Shown here: positions 44,556 to 56,354 of the stretch, one piece after another
How the letters are laid out: each line of letters opens with the position of its first letter
How positions within the stretch are numbered: the stretch's first letter is position 1
Source of the DNA: Moricandia arvensis
Taxonomy: Eukaryota; Streptophyta; Magnoliopsida; Brassicales; Brassicaceae
Assembly: GCA_905132765.1 (NCBI GenBank)
Contig: CAJHQP010002242.1
Location: 1 to 64,000, forward strand
Length of the DNA: 64,000 nt
Direction of reading: 5' to 3'
The notes under the pieces: model-generated
The model's database searches: none
What the model saw: the letters and a program-made list of their open reading frames with translations, nothing else
Told to the model about the DNA's origin: nothing
Program-made: the position numbers and the translations under genes

Positions 44556-45886
44556 TTATTATAATCTCTCAATAGTTTACTAGTCATAATTGTAAGGAGA
44601 AAGAAAAACCATGACAAAATCTAATATATTTATTATAGTATTTATTTTCATAGATTTTAATAATATATAATAAATAATACTATATTTTGTTATGATTTTT
44701 CTTATAAAAATCTATGAAAATAAATGATATTTAGAAAACATGAGAGTATTTTTTATGAGGGTAATAATTTTAAGAATAAAAAGGATATATGCATACTTTA
44801 TCAGAAAAGGGTATATATGTATTGCTCTAAAAATCATGTTTTGTGAATTAAATGGTTAAGAATTCAATTTCCCAATAGCACTAAATTTAAAAGATTTATA
44901 GATTCATTAGCATCCAAACTTTTTGAATAACAAAAGATTTTGTATAGAATTATAAAACATTTAACACTAGATTTTAATGAAAATGCAAAAAAAATCTATA
45001 AACAATAAAAAAGTATAAATCTAATTTTCATTAACACCCTTTTAATATATGTTATATGAGGATATTATTCTAATTTAAGAAGACCGTGTCAACTGATATT
45101 ATACATATATGAGATGCTTATAAATTTTTTTGAAAGAAATAAGTATTTGCAGTTGAAATTTTGTAAAGATATATATACATCCGAGGTATAATTGCACACT
45201 CCCACAATTTTTGATGAGATATAACATTAGGAAGGATTTCGGCAGAAAGAACAGAACAAAACCGTAAGAATAAAAAGCAATCTGCCTATCAAGCGGGCCT
45301 TCAAAGTGAATAGCATCAGAAGCTAATCCATTTATACTACTGTTTCTGCGTGAATATGATCTGTTGATAATAGATTGACTTTCATGCTGAAGTAAGAACA
45401 TATATATAATATAATTTTAAGGAAAAAAATCTGGATATCTTTTAACCTTGCAATATAAATACAGAATCTTTATATAAACGTCATGCTTAGAAGTTGACTT
45501 TGATTGAGAAATTGTGGTCAGTTATCTTAGCAATGACATTGATCATCACTCATTGACTAAAGAACATAAAGAATTATTTCATTATAAAACGTCTATAGCT
45601 GTTTATATGATTGAATCTGCATTTTTTCTAAACATCTACTCTCTTACATCAATTTCAAATCACAGTACTATACGAAAGTTTTTCTAGCCATCCTCTGAAA
45701 AACTATAGATGTATAGAACCAATTTCTTACACAACATATTGTTTTTTGTAACTCCTTTAAGGAGCTGACAGTATAAACAGAGAGATCAGAAACAACAAAT
45801 AATTGAACAACCCCTGATTCCAGAAATCTGGGAAAAAAATTAAGTATTCACTGATGACACTTCCCCTCTTCGATCATCCCATTCCG
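44556..45886. other. Duplicated spacer, unit 2
   Basis: Collinear with 28143-29455. No gene supported. It includes the uninterrupted CACTA target site at its right end (about 45880). Confidence 0.6.
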
Positions 45887-46170
45887 CTTCGTTTTCTCCC
45901 TTTTAAGGACTGGTCCTGATGTTTCTAATGGTTTTATAAAACTCTGCTTGATCTTTTGAAAGTGTTCAACTAGCACAAGTTTTCCCAGTGGCAAGTATAT
46001 CCGAAGATGAAAATCTTGAGACCAGCATTGCCTCGTTGTTTACTAACAACGGTTTTGGAAGCAACCAAATCTCCAAACTTTTCTAAAGTATACTATAGGC
46101 CTGTAAATATACTAAGACGATTATATATATAAGACTCTGAAAACGGACTTATATATTTACTTTTAGTTTT
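45887..46170 (-). pseudogene. PP2A B' 3' fragment fused to LTR-like sequence (unit 2)
   Basis: Same structure and same fusion point ('CAAATCTCCAAAC', near 46063) as 36413-36700, including the stop at 45966-45968. A small insertion 'CTAACAACGGTT' distinguishes it. Non-coding relic. Confidence 0.75.
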
Positions 46171-46320
46171 GGATATAGAATATGATGAATTATTGCATGT
46201 CTTTTATATAATTATTTACATATAGGAAAATTATTAAATATTTATTTAAATATGATATGGTATAGATATGGATAGTGAGGTGAAAACCAAAATAAATAAA
46301 AGATTTTATAAATTATTTTT

Positions 46321-46982
46321 TCATAAAAACCTTTAACATCAAAATTCATGGGATATAGCTTAAGCCGAAGTTATTTATGTTGATTCAGATACAAAACTAT
46401 ATATATAATCTATGTAAAGAAGTGGAAAATTGTCTAAGCATTTTTGGCAGCACAATTTTTAACAATGTATTTCTTGGCAAGATGGTGTCCACCTCCAACG
46501 AAATGATCCTAAATAAAAACAAAAACCTTTTTTATCAACTTCCCAATTATTATCATGGAACTTCAGTAGCAAGTTTTTCTTCTAACACATTTCATTGAAT
46601 TATGCCATTGGATATTCTCTAATTTATCTAATGATATTATTGGCTCCAACAATAGTTTTATCACCTATACATCAAAGAACGCACATACATACTGACCGTC
46701 TAACTAGTATCGTATGTTTACCAAAAGTAATTTTTGATAGAAAACATTTCGTTTGAAACTTTCATTTAGAATTTATATATTGGTATAACCCAAAATTGTT
46801 AAATCTATTAACCTTTCGAGAAAATATTTAGTTTTAGTTTTTATATAGAATATGAAAAATTATTTTGGTATGTCTTTTATATAATTATTTATATCCAAAT
46901 TATTAAACATTTATTTAAATATTTAGCAAAAAAACATTTATTTAAATAATATTGTATAGATGTGAATAGTGAGGTGGAAACA

Positions 46983-47013
<31 letters not shown>

Positions 47014-47862
47014 TTCATGAAAAAAATTGACACTTAAAAATTAATATGTTCATGTGATATATCCTAAGACGAGGTTATTTCTGTTTATGTTGATTCACAT
47101 ATAAAAAATAAAAATAGTATATTTTGCTTGAAAACATAATTTTCATACAAATATATATATTGCAAGTTTTTCTTCTAACATATCGCATGGAGTTTTGTCA
47201 CTGGATGAATCTCCAGTTTATCTCATGATATTATAGGCTCTAACAATAGTTGTATCACCTATATATATTATTTTCAACCAAAACATTCATGGACTATATA
47301 TCATTAATCATTCCAACTAAAGAATGAATATAAAAGATATCATGAATATATGCATGCAGTTACCTTAAACATGATATTGAAGGAGTTGTAGTCGATAAAG
47401 AGAGTTCCAATGATAGATTGTACTATGTCATGAGCTCGGGTTTTAGGAGCTTCCACGAGATGACACGAGTGTAGTGAATATTTTTCTTTTTTTGCATATT
47501 TCACTATCTGCACATATTTCACACAATTTATTACTTATATATATTGTGGTACATATTGAAGAAAAACACATTTCATACATACCTTTTTAGGAATGTTGTA
47601 TGTTTATAGATTGTACTAAAAGATCCATGAAATAAACAAATATATGAATTGTTAAGTTTCAAAGATTCATAAAAAATATAAAAAATATATAAAAAATAAT
47701 AAAAAATAATAAAAATATATAAGAAAAAAGGCCGGTCCGTACCGGTGGAGTTTACAGGCTGTGATATGTGCTCTTTTTTGTGTTGTTGTCATTAACTCCG
47801 ATGCTCAAATTCAGTAATTGCTGGAGGAATTAAATGTCTGCGTTTTGGAGTTGCGTTTCCAT
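46321..47862 (-). pseudogene. RTL1-like copy 3, fragmented
   Basis: A dsRBD exon relic lies at about 46664-46405. It is followed by a second copy of the LTR-like tail (46840-46985). A partial exon 3 relic sits at about 47258-47161, exon 2 at 47507-47364 with splice sites kept, and an exon 1 stub at 47862-47725 starting METQLQNADI and then a stop. In exon 2 the catalytic Glu178 codon is CAA (DIVQS). Most of exon 1, including the RNase III signature, is missing. Evidently a decayed extra duplication. Confidence 0.75.
46985..47013. repeat. TA microsatellite
   Basis: (TA)n run at the boundary between the LTR-like tail and the next RTL1 relic. Similar runs mark the corresponding place at 26254-26273. 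Confidence 0.7.
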
Positions 47863-47874
47863 AGAAACAGAAGA

Positions 47875-50366
47875 TGATGCGACCTTGGGCTGATATATGA
47901 AGTTTTGGGCATAGAGAGCAATGAAATTTCCAATGGATATATTATATTATATGGTCCAACCCATTTTGGAGGTGTTACAAGTCCAAAAATGGCCCAAAAT
48001 ACTTGCTTTATTTTCTGGTCAAAAAGAGGGACGAATTTTGAAGATCAAGAGTTAAAATGTGCAAGCTTTCCAACTTCTAGTCAAGTCTTCTTTGTTTATT
48101 AGTTTTCTAGTTTCAAGGATTGACTAGCCCTTTTGTATTTCAACCTTTCATGTACTCCTTGCCTATTATATAAAGGCCATTTGATCAATGAAATAAAGTA
48201 AGTTGTGAGTTATATTTTTGGAATCTTGAGAGTGTTTCTCGGTTTTGTTCCTTTGGGAACTTTTCGATTCGTCCTGGTGCGTCATATCCAGGGAATCATC
48301 CTCTTTGTCGTCTAGGTGCGTCATATCCTAGGACATTGAGTTGGGAATATCAGCAGCCTTTCGCATCTGCTGTGCGACCCTTCGATCCATCCATTTCTCC
48401 TTTTTGCTGGACGTGTGCGTCATATCAAGCAGCAACTGGAGTTGGGAATATCAACAGCCTTCCGCAACTGTTGTGCGACCCTTCAATCCATCATTTCTCA
48501 TTCGATCCGTCTGAGATCATATCCCTTACCAATTTCAGAGTGATCCTTCAGTTTAGGACGTATCATTTGGTATCAGAGCCACTCTGAAAGCGGTATTCAA
48601 TTCTATTATCCATCATTCTCATCTATCCATTTTCTACAAAACAAAAAAAGAAAAAAAAAGTTTTGTTATTTCTTTTCTAAAAATCTGCTGGATCATTTGG
48701 TTAGTATGTGTTCAATTTTTTTTTCTTTCTTCGAAAAGCAAGATTTGAGGACAAATCTTTTTGAAGAGGAGGAGTATGATGCGACCTTGGGCTGATATAT
48801 GAAGTTTTGGGCATAGAGAGCAATGAAATATCCAATGGATATATTATATTATATGGTCCAACCCATTTTGGAGGTGTTACAAGTCCAAAATGGCCCAAAA
48901 TACTTGCTTTATTTTCTGGTCAAAAAGAGTGACGAATTTTGAAGATCAAGAGTTAAAATGTGCAAGCTTTCCAACTTCTAGTCAATTCTTCTTTGTTTAT
49001 TAGTTTTCTAGTTTCAAGGATTGACTAGCCCTTTTGTATTCCAATCTTTCATGTACTCCTTGCCTATTATATAAAGGCCATTTGATCAATGAAATAAAAT
49101 AAGTTGTGAGTTATATTTTTGGAATCTTGAGAGTGTTTCTCGGTTTTGTTCCTTTGGGAACTTTTCGATTCGTCCTGGTGCGTCATATCCAGGGAATCAT
49201 CCTCTTTGTCGTCTAGGTGCGTCATATCCTAGGACATTGAGTTGGGAATATCAGCAGCCTTTCGCATCTGCTGTGCGACCCTTCGATCCATCCATTTCTC
49301 CTTTTTGCTGGACTTGTGCGTCATATCAAGCAGCAACTGGAGTTGGGAATATCAACAGCCTTCCGCAACTGTTGTGCGACCCTTCAATCCATCATTTCTC
49401 ATTCGATCCGTCTGAGATCATATCCCTTACCAATTTCAGAGTGATCCTTCAGTTTAGGACGTATCATTTGGTATCAGAGCCACTCTGAAAGCGGTATTCA
49501 ATTCTATTATCCATCATTCTCATCTATCCATTTTCTACAAAAGAAAAAAAGAAAAAAAAAGTTTTGTTATTTCTTTTCTAAAAATCTGCTGGATCATTTG
49601 GTTAGTATGTGTTCAATTTTTTTTCTTTCTTCGGAAAGCAAGATTTGAGGACAAATCTTTTTGAAGAGGAGGAGTATGATGCGACCTTGAGCTGATATAT
49701 GAAGTTTTGGGCATAGAGAGCAATGAAATATCCAATGGATATATTATATTATATGGTCCAACCCATTTTGGAGGTGTTACAAGTCCAAAATGGCCCAAAA
49801 TACTTGCTTTATTTTCTGGTCAAAAAGAGTGACGAATTTTGAAGATCAAGAGTTAAAATGTGCAAGCTTTCCAACTTCTAGTCAATTCTTCTTTGTTTAT
49901 TAGTTTTCTAGTTTCAAGGATTGACTAACCCTTTTGTATTCCAATCTTTCATGTACTCCTTGCCTATTATATAAAGGCCATTTGATCAATGAAATAAAAT
50001 AAGTTGTGAGTTATATTTTTGGAATCTTGAGAGTGTTTCTCGGTTTTGTTCCTTTGGGAACTTTTCGATTCGTCCTGGTGCGTCATATCCAGGGAATCAT
50101 CCTCTTTGTCGTCTAGGTGCGTCATATCCTAGGACATTGAGTTGGGAATATCAGCAGCCTTTCGCATCTGCTGTGCGACCCTTCGATCCATCCATTTCTC
50201 CTTTTTGCTGGACTTGTGCGTCATATCAAGCAGCAACTGGAGTTGGGAATATCAACAGCCTTCCGCAACTGTTGTGCGACCCTTCAATCCATCATTTCTC
50301 ATTCGATCCGTCTGAGATCATATCCCTTACCAATTTCAGAGTGATCCTTCAGTTTAGGGTGTATCA
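47875..50366 (+). mobile_element. Three-LTR tandem retroelement array (TRIM-like)
   Basis: LTRs of 690-691 bp at 47875-48565, 48777-49466 and 49677-50366 are separated by internal regions of 211 and 210 bp. LTRs run TGATGCGACC..GTATCA. Each internal region starts with a primer site TGGTATCAGAGCC and ends with a purine-rich tract GAAGAGGAGGAGTA before the next LTR. A perfect 5-bp duplication GAAGA (47870-47874, 50367-50371) flanks the whole array, so it behaves as one insertion. LTR 2 and 3 differ at about four sites; LTR 1 differs from LTR 2 at about nine. No full gene is present, so it depends on another element's enzymes. Confidence 0.9.
48568..48580 (+). other. Primer-binding site, internal region 1
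   Basis: TGGTATCAGAGCC three bases after LTR 1, initiator-tRNA-Met type. The same site follows LTR 2 at 49469-49481. Confidence 0.8.
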
Positions 50367-51214
50367 GAAGAGAAGAGGACAGAAAGAGAAAAAGAGAGAG
50401 AGGGATTGGTCTCTTTCGGATTTCAGTGCTTGTGTTTGTTATTTGGTCTTCTATGGTCCGTTGGATCCAACCCCTTTATATATTTATTATAATCTCTCAA
50501 GTTTACTTGTCATCATTGTAAGGAGACAGAAAAACCATGAAAAAATCAATATTATTTATTATAGTATTTATTTTCATATATTTTAATAATATATAATAAA
50601 TAATATTAGATTTTGTTATAATTTTTCTTATAAAAATTTAAAGAAATAAATAATATTTTAAGACAGAGGAGAGACTTCACTATAAGATTAATAATTTTAA
50701 GAATCAAAAGGATACATGTATATTTTCCAGAAAAGAAAATAAAAAGTACATATATATTTTCTCAAATTTTTTTTTTTTTTGCGAATTAGATAGTCAAAAA
50801 TTAAATTTCTAATAACACTAAATCTAATAGATTTAAAAATAAATTTAAATCTAAATTTTTTGAATAACAAAATATTTTGTATAGAGCTATAAAAACAATA
50901 ACACTTGATTTTAATGAAAATGTGAGAATCTATAAACAATAAACATAAGATTTGAAATTTCTAGCAATCAGTAGAAATTTATTTTTCATTAACACTCTTT
51001 TAATATATTTTGTATGAGGATAATATTCTAGTTTAAGAAGACCGTCTCGATTTATATTATACATATATTGAGATGTTTATAATTTCTTTTAAAGATATAT
51101 ATACATCTGAGGTATAACTGCACACTCCCACAATTTTTGATAAAATATAAACTGTAGGAAGGTTCTCGGGAAAAATAACAGAACATAATCGTAAGAATAT
51201 TGCCAAAAGCAAAT
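50367..51214. other. Displaced RTL1 promoter and spacer, unit 3
   Basis: Matches the leader, TATA box (50477-50484) and upstream spacer of the RTL1-like genes (28030-28870). It is cut off from the copy 3 start codon by the LTR array and ends at the PIF/Harbinger insertion. No coding sequence. Confidence 0.65.
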
Positions 51215-52077
51215 CTAGGTTGTGATTGGTGACTTCTCCACTGCGGATTTCAAAGCATTATTATAAAAGACGCAGTGATGTTATCAGTCACCAAAATTGT
51301 GTTGAAAAGTGTTTTTTTTTTAAAAAAAAAATTAAATCCGCATACATATTCCAAAGCATCAAAATACACATAAGATAAGAAAACACACTTTAAAATTGTT
51401 TTCTAGACAAAACTATGCAGTCCACTAAAAACACATTGCACAGTGAATAATAAATAACTTTTTATTTTAATTAATATATTTTACCTATATATTTGCTAGA
51501 CTTCTGTGACATACATAAGTCATATATTCTTCTTCTTCTTCCTTTTTCTACCTGTTTATGTCAACTTAAGAATTTTTTTTTACTTATCAAGTGAATGACA
51601 AATTGTTTTTAGCAAACAACAATACACATATATTTTAAAGTATGATTTGTATTTTATATAATTTATATAATACATGTATCAAATATTGTGATATAAAGTT
51701 TGATATACGTATCTCTTCATTATTGTAGTAATAAAGAATAATTGATGTTAGAAAAAGTTGGTTAGTGATGATGTCTTTTAACTATAGTTACTTATGATGT
51801 TAATTAATCATTTTAAGTTAAAGCACACTTTCAGCAGTGATGAACACAACTGATCAATGACTTTAAATTATAAAAATATTAGCTATTAGATGAAATAAAT
51901 TATAAGTAGTTTCTATAAATATAATTCTTTTAGTTAAACAAAATTTAATTGAATATATGTATAGTAATACTAGATCACCTAAAAACTTACTATCGTTTTA
52001 AAAAAAAAGATATTTTATTAATGAATTAATTAATTTTGTAAAATTTTAAACTAATTATTGAATATTCTAAAATGCAG

Positions 52078-53250
52078 ATATGACATCCAACCGACGAAGA
52101 AATACGAGTACTGGCAGAACAACAAATTCAAACCGTCAGAGAGAAGATTCAATTCCTCCATCGAAAACAACTCTACGGGTAAATATAAATATTTTTATTA
52201 TTTTGACATTAGTTTGAATAATATAAAAGCTAATATATTATTTTTTAATTATGTAGAATGAGGATAAATACAAATGGTCGTATGTACAAAAAAAACATTA
52301 ATTCAATTGTTCGATGAAGAAGTTGCCATGAACGATTATACTCTTAAAAATCCTACAGCTATTGGTAGAGAGTATATGGTAAACAAGTTCAATCAAGCGT
52401 TTAATATGAATATAAATTACGGGTTTTTCAAAAATAAGTTTAATGAATTCAAAAAAAAATTAAAAGCGATGGAAGACGATGATGAATTCTATTGGTATCT
52501 CGGTTGATCCTAATACTTCTATCATATATGCATCAGATGCATGGTGGAAAGAACGTGAGTTTGTAAGTACAAATAACCTTATATCATTAAAATAAATATT
52601 ACTAAAACATGCAAGTTAAGCTGACGAAGTTAATCGTATGCTATAATATTTGTAGGGATGTAAACTAACAAAAAGGATTGAATCAAAAACCTCCAGAATT
52701 CTGGGAAATAATGGTACGTTTCTTAGCACTACATGATGTTCAATCACAATCTCAATACTCTGCACGTCAAAGAAGAGCAGAGTTGAACAACGCACATGCA
52801 CTTGATGAAGAGTGTGAAGATGGATCAGACACAGATAGTGGTGACGTACAAGAAACACAAGTCCATGATACACAAGAAGACGAAGATGTTTATCGTGTTA
52901 CAATTGATGATAACACACAAGAAACTGCTCAGAATCATGTCCGCAGAGGTCAACAACGAAGTAGATTGAATGTGCAGGCAAACGTTAGACGTGGTAGCAG
53001 TGGGAATGAATCTCGAGGAGGTCACGTGAGTGGGAATGTGTCACGAGGAGGTCAAAGAAGGCATTCATTTGAATCAACCATACAAGACAACATCGCTGGA
53101 TATACAGAGTTTCAACGACAAAGTCTACAACAACTTCATCTAAGCTCTTTTGATCAAGAAAATTATGACGAATGTAAAAAAACAGAAGATATATTTCTTG
53201 CTCTCAAACGTGACAAAGGGAAGATTTTATTGGACTTGCCTTAATACACT
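52078..53250 (+). pseudogene. PIF/Harbinger ORF1, Myb/SANT-like
   Basis: DNA-binding partner gene. The start (MTSNRRRNTST) lies near 52080 after an acceptor-like TGCAG. The Myb/SANT-like domain covers about 52290-52545 ('HLIQLFDEEVAMNDYTL'-like, 'NYGFFKNKFNEFKKKLKAM', 'YASDAWWKE'). Introns are likely at 52175-52255 and 52565-52655. An acidic and then G/R-rich stretch (52680-53060, 'NVRRGSSGNESRGGHVS') follows. A C-terminal region near 53150-53230 ends in a stop at 53242-53244. A frameshift near 52500 separates the domain's halves. Confidence 0.6.
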
Positions 53251-53404
53251 TAAAGAAATAGTATTTTGGCGTAAGTGTTTTCTTGATATAGCTGGAAGCC
53301 ACAATGAAGATAAGCTACAATTGTTAGAAGCTATGACTGGTGTTTCACGGAACAATGAAGATATACCTAAGCAGTTAGGTCAATGTCAATCGCTTGGAAG
53401 TCCA

Positions 53405-53700
53405 TATTCTGGTTTTCAACAATGGGTACACCACCAAATGCTCAACAATGGGATACATCACCAAATGTTGAGCAATGGGGTAAACCACCATATGTTCAAC
53501 AATGGGGTACACCACCAAATGTTTACCACTTGGGCACCCCACCAAATGCTCAAAATGGGACACACCACAAAATGTTCAACAATGGGGTACACCACCAAAT
53601 GCTCAACAATGGAACACACCACCAAATGCCAAAAATGGGGTACACCACCAAATGTTCAGCAATAGGGCACACCACCAAATGTTCAATATGAATTTTCTGT
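53405..53700 (+). repeat. 27-bp minisatellite encoding 9-residue repeats
   Basis: About ten units related to CAATGGGGTACACCACCAAATGCT. In one frame they read QQWGTPPNV-type repeats (WDTSPNV, WGKPPYV, WGTPPNV). Unit lengths vary in places, so the frame is not kept throughout. They follow the ORF1 region of the Harbinger element. Confidence 0.8.
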
Positions 53701-54153
53701 AGGAAGTCAAGCAGAAAGTGGTAGAAATATACAACAAGAAAATTCTGATGGTGCAGCAATACGAGATTCATCAACTAATGAACAAACTTCATCATGCGGT
53801 CTCAATTTCACGAATTATTTTGAAACTGGTCAGAATTCAAGTACAGCTAAACCTGGAGGGTTGTTTAATATATGGGGAACTTCACAAGGAACTTCTAGAA
53901 ATTTAAACGAATCTCATGAACACTGCTCAAATGACGAAAATTAGTTTAACTAGTTTTATTTTATTATTTTAGTTAATGTGATATAAAATATATATTTTAA
54001 TTAAGTTGTTTATAGAATTTTAATTTAAATGTTTCACATAAGTTTTTATGTACTTATGATGTGTTTTTCTCATGTTTAAAATTGCAGGCTTTTTGTTTAT
54101 GTCAGTTACGATCACAAAACATCAATAACTTAAGTTTCGAGGAGAGAATATAA

Positions 54154-55334
54154 ATGTGGAATTTGGAAAATGAACAGTTTACGGAGTTAATAATCAACCC
54201 AGCAATGACTTATTATCAACAACATTTTGCTAGGGAACATGTCCAAACTGATGGAGGTTTGGGATGGTTAAATATTTGGCATCGAGTACAAGAAGATGAT
54301 GTTGCTTGTCTTCAGTTGCTAAAGATGTCACTGCCTTGTTTCAGAATATTGTGTCATACACTTCAAACAAATTATTGTCTACAATCTACATTAAATATAA
54401 GCATTGAAGAAAGTGTGACGATGTTTCTAAGAATAGGCGGACACAATGAAGTTCAAAGAGATGTTGGTTTGCGATTTGGCCGTAATCAAGAGACTGTTCA
54501 ACGAAAATTTATTGAAGTTATTGCAGCTACGGAACAATTGGCGTGTGACTATATTAGGACACCAACAAGACAAGAGTTATAGCGAATTCATGAAAGACTT
54601 CAAGCAGATCGAACATATTATCCATTTTTAGTGGACTCGTTGGAGCTATGGATGGGACCCATGTATGCGTAAAAGTGAAACCTAAGTTACAAGGCATATA
54701 TTGGAACCGACATGATAATGCATCACTGAACATCATGGCGATATGTGATTTGAATATGTTATTCACATATGTTTGGAATGGTGCACCATGATCATGTCAC
54801 GATACATCTATTCTAGCTATGGCACAACAAAGCGATTTTAAATTTCCTTTGCCTCCACCTGAAAAGTATTATCTTGTTGATTCTGGCTATCCAAACAAAC
54901 AAGGATTTTTAGCTCCTTACAGATCATCACGCAATGGAGTTGTGAGATATCATATGTTCCCATTCAACTTTGGTCCTGCTCCGAGGAATAAACAAGAACT
55001 GTTTAATCGATATCATGTGTCTTTACGTTCTGTAATTGAGAGAATATTTGGAGTTTGGAAGAAGAAATGGAGAATTCTTTCAGATTATCCAAGATATGGT
55101 TTAAACATACAAAAAGTGATATTGGCCACAATGGGATTACATAATTTTATCAAAATCTCAAACTTCTCTGATATGAATTTTGCAAGTACGATGCTAGAGA
55201 CAAGAATGAGCAACAGAGACTTTGAACAGGAATTTCATGACATCAACGCACTTGAGGAAGCGCATGAAGAACATATGTCACAAATACGAGATAATATTGC
55301 AAACATGTTATGGGAAAACCAAAATACTCGATAG
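54154..55334 (+). pseudogene. PIF/Harbinger transposase (DDE_Tnp_4)
   Basis: N-terminal helix-turn-helix part ('VTMFLRIGGHNEVQRDVGLRFGR'-type, near 54420-54490). Catalytic pieces then follow: a DGTHV box near 54650 in a shifted frame, a 'CHDTSIL' box near 54800, 'LVDSGYPNKQGFL' near 54880 and 'SVIERIFGVWKKKWRIL' near 55030. The acidic residues expected of the family are visible. The open frame 54819-55334 covers the last two thirds. Lesions are a TAG at 54580-54582, a frameshift near 54640 and a TGA near 54789. An acidic tail ends at 55334. Inactive. Confidence 0.85.
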
Positions 55335-56270
55335 TTTATTTTTTGTATTATCTTTATATTTTGTTATTAAACATTTTGTTTAAATTATCTATAAATTTAA
55401 ATTTTTAACTCAAATGAACTTTGTATTTAAATTGTATGAATGATAATAAAATAATTATAATATTATTAGTAAATAACAATTTAAATTTAAATTATATTTT
55501 TATTTACATTTGCTTAAAATGATTTAATTATATAATAAAATTCAAATAGGTTATTGTTTTTACCAATCAACCAATTACTGAATACCACAAATTTTTATTT
55601 TACCAATCAAACATTATTATGCACCGCTTTTCTATCAAAACCGCACTTGTCTCGCAAATCGTATGAACCGTAGTTAGATCGTACCGCACTTTAGTTCCAT
55701 CCCGCTTATATTACCAAAACCGCTGTTACCATTCAGACTCCTAGTCATACTACTGTTCCCGCTTATATTATCAAAACCGCGGTTACCATTCGGACTCCTA
55801 GTCATACTACTGTTTCTGCGTAAATATGGTCTGATCATAATAGATAGATATTTTTAAAAAATCTAGATATTTTTCACCTTGCAATATAAAAAGTAATCTT
55901 TAAATAAACGTAATGCTTAGAAGTTGACTTTGACTAAGTAATTGTGGTCAACTATAGCTGTTTATATAATTGTATCTGCATTGTTTTTTTTTCAAAACAT
56001 ATACTCTCGTACATCAATTTCACATTACAAAATTTCAAATCGCAGTAATATAAGGAAAATTATCTAGCCATCCTCTGAAGAACTATATATCTATAGAACC
56101 AATTTCTTACACGACATATTGTTTTTTTGTAACTCCTTTAGAGAGCTGACAGTATTAAAAAAAGAGATCAGAAACAACAAATAATTGAACAACCCCAGAT
56201 TCCAGAAACCTGAAAAAAATAACTGTTTTTAAGTATTCACTGATGACACTGCCCCTCTTCGATCATCTCA
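55335..56270. other. Element end and PP2A 3' flank
   Basis: 55335-55680 is AT-rich Harbinger sequence. 55684-55797 holds the duplicated right end. 55801-56270 matches 28905-29455 and 45330-45886, the sequence just beyond the PP2A gene. No coding sequence. Confidence 0.55.
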
Positions 56271-56354
56271 TTCCGCTTTGGTTTCTCCCTTTTAAAGACT
56301 GGTCCTGATGTTTCTAATAGTTTCATAAAATTCTGCTTGATCTTTTGAAAGTGT

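Larger units (their letters stand above)
42803..46320. repeat. Segmental duplication unit 2
   Basis: Collinear with unit 1 but without the CACTA element and without about 1.9 kb that includes the RTL1 dsRBD exon end and two MITEs. The deletion junction is at about 43082, where 'GATATTTTTATTA' meets 'TCTAATGATATTATAGG', with TTAT microhomology. Confidence 0.8.
51218..55797 (+). mobile_element. PIF/Harbinger transposon
   Basis: About 4.58 kb inserted in unit 3. It carries two plus-strand genes typical of the superfamily, a Myb/SANT-like protein and a DDE transposase. Candidate ends are GGTTGTGATTGGTGAC on the left and, read inward, GAGTCCGAATGGTAAC on the right, with a CTA duplication (51215-51217, 55798-55800). 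A second possible right end lies at 55740 because the last 57 bp are repeated. Both genes are broken. Confidence 0.7.

Noticed and set aside
48336..50586. Three near-identical 83-residue (and one longer) plus-strand open frames at 48336, 49237 and 50137
   Set aside because: They lie wholly inside the three LTRs, repeat only because the LTRs repeat, and show no domain.
53405..53700. CRISPR-like regular repeats
   Set aside because: The units are directly adjacent with no spacers, partly coding, and the genome is a plant. It is a minisatellite.
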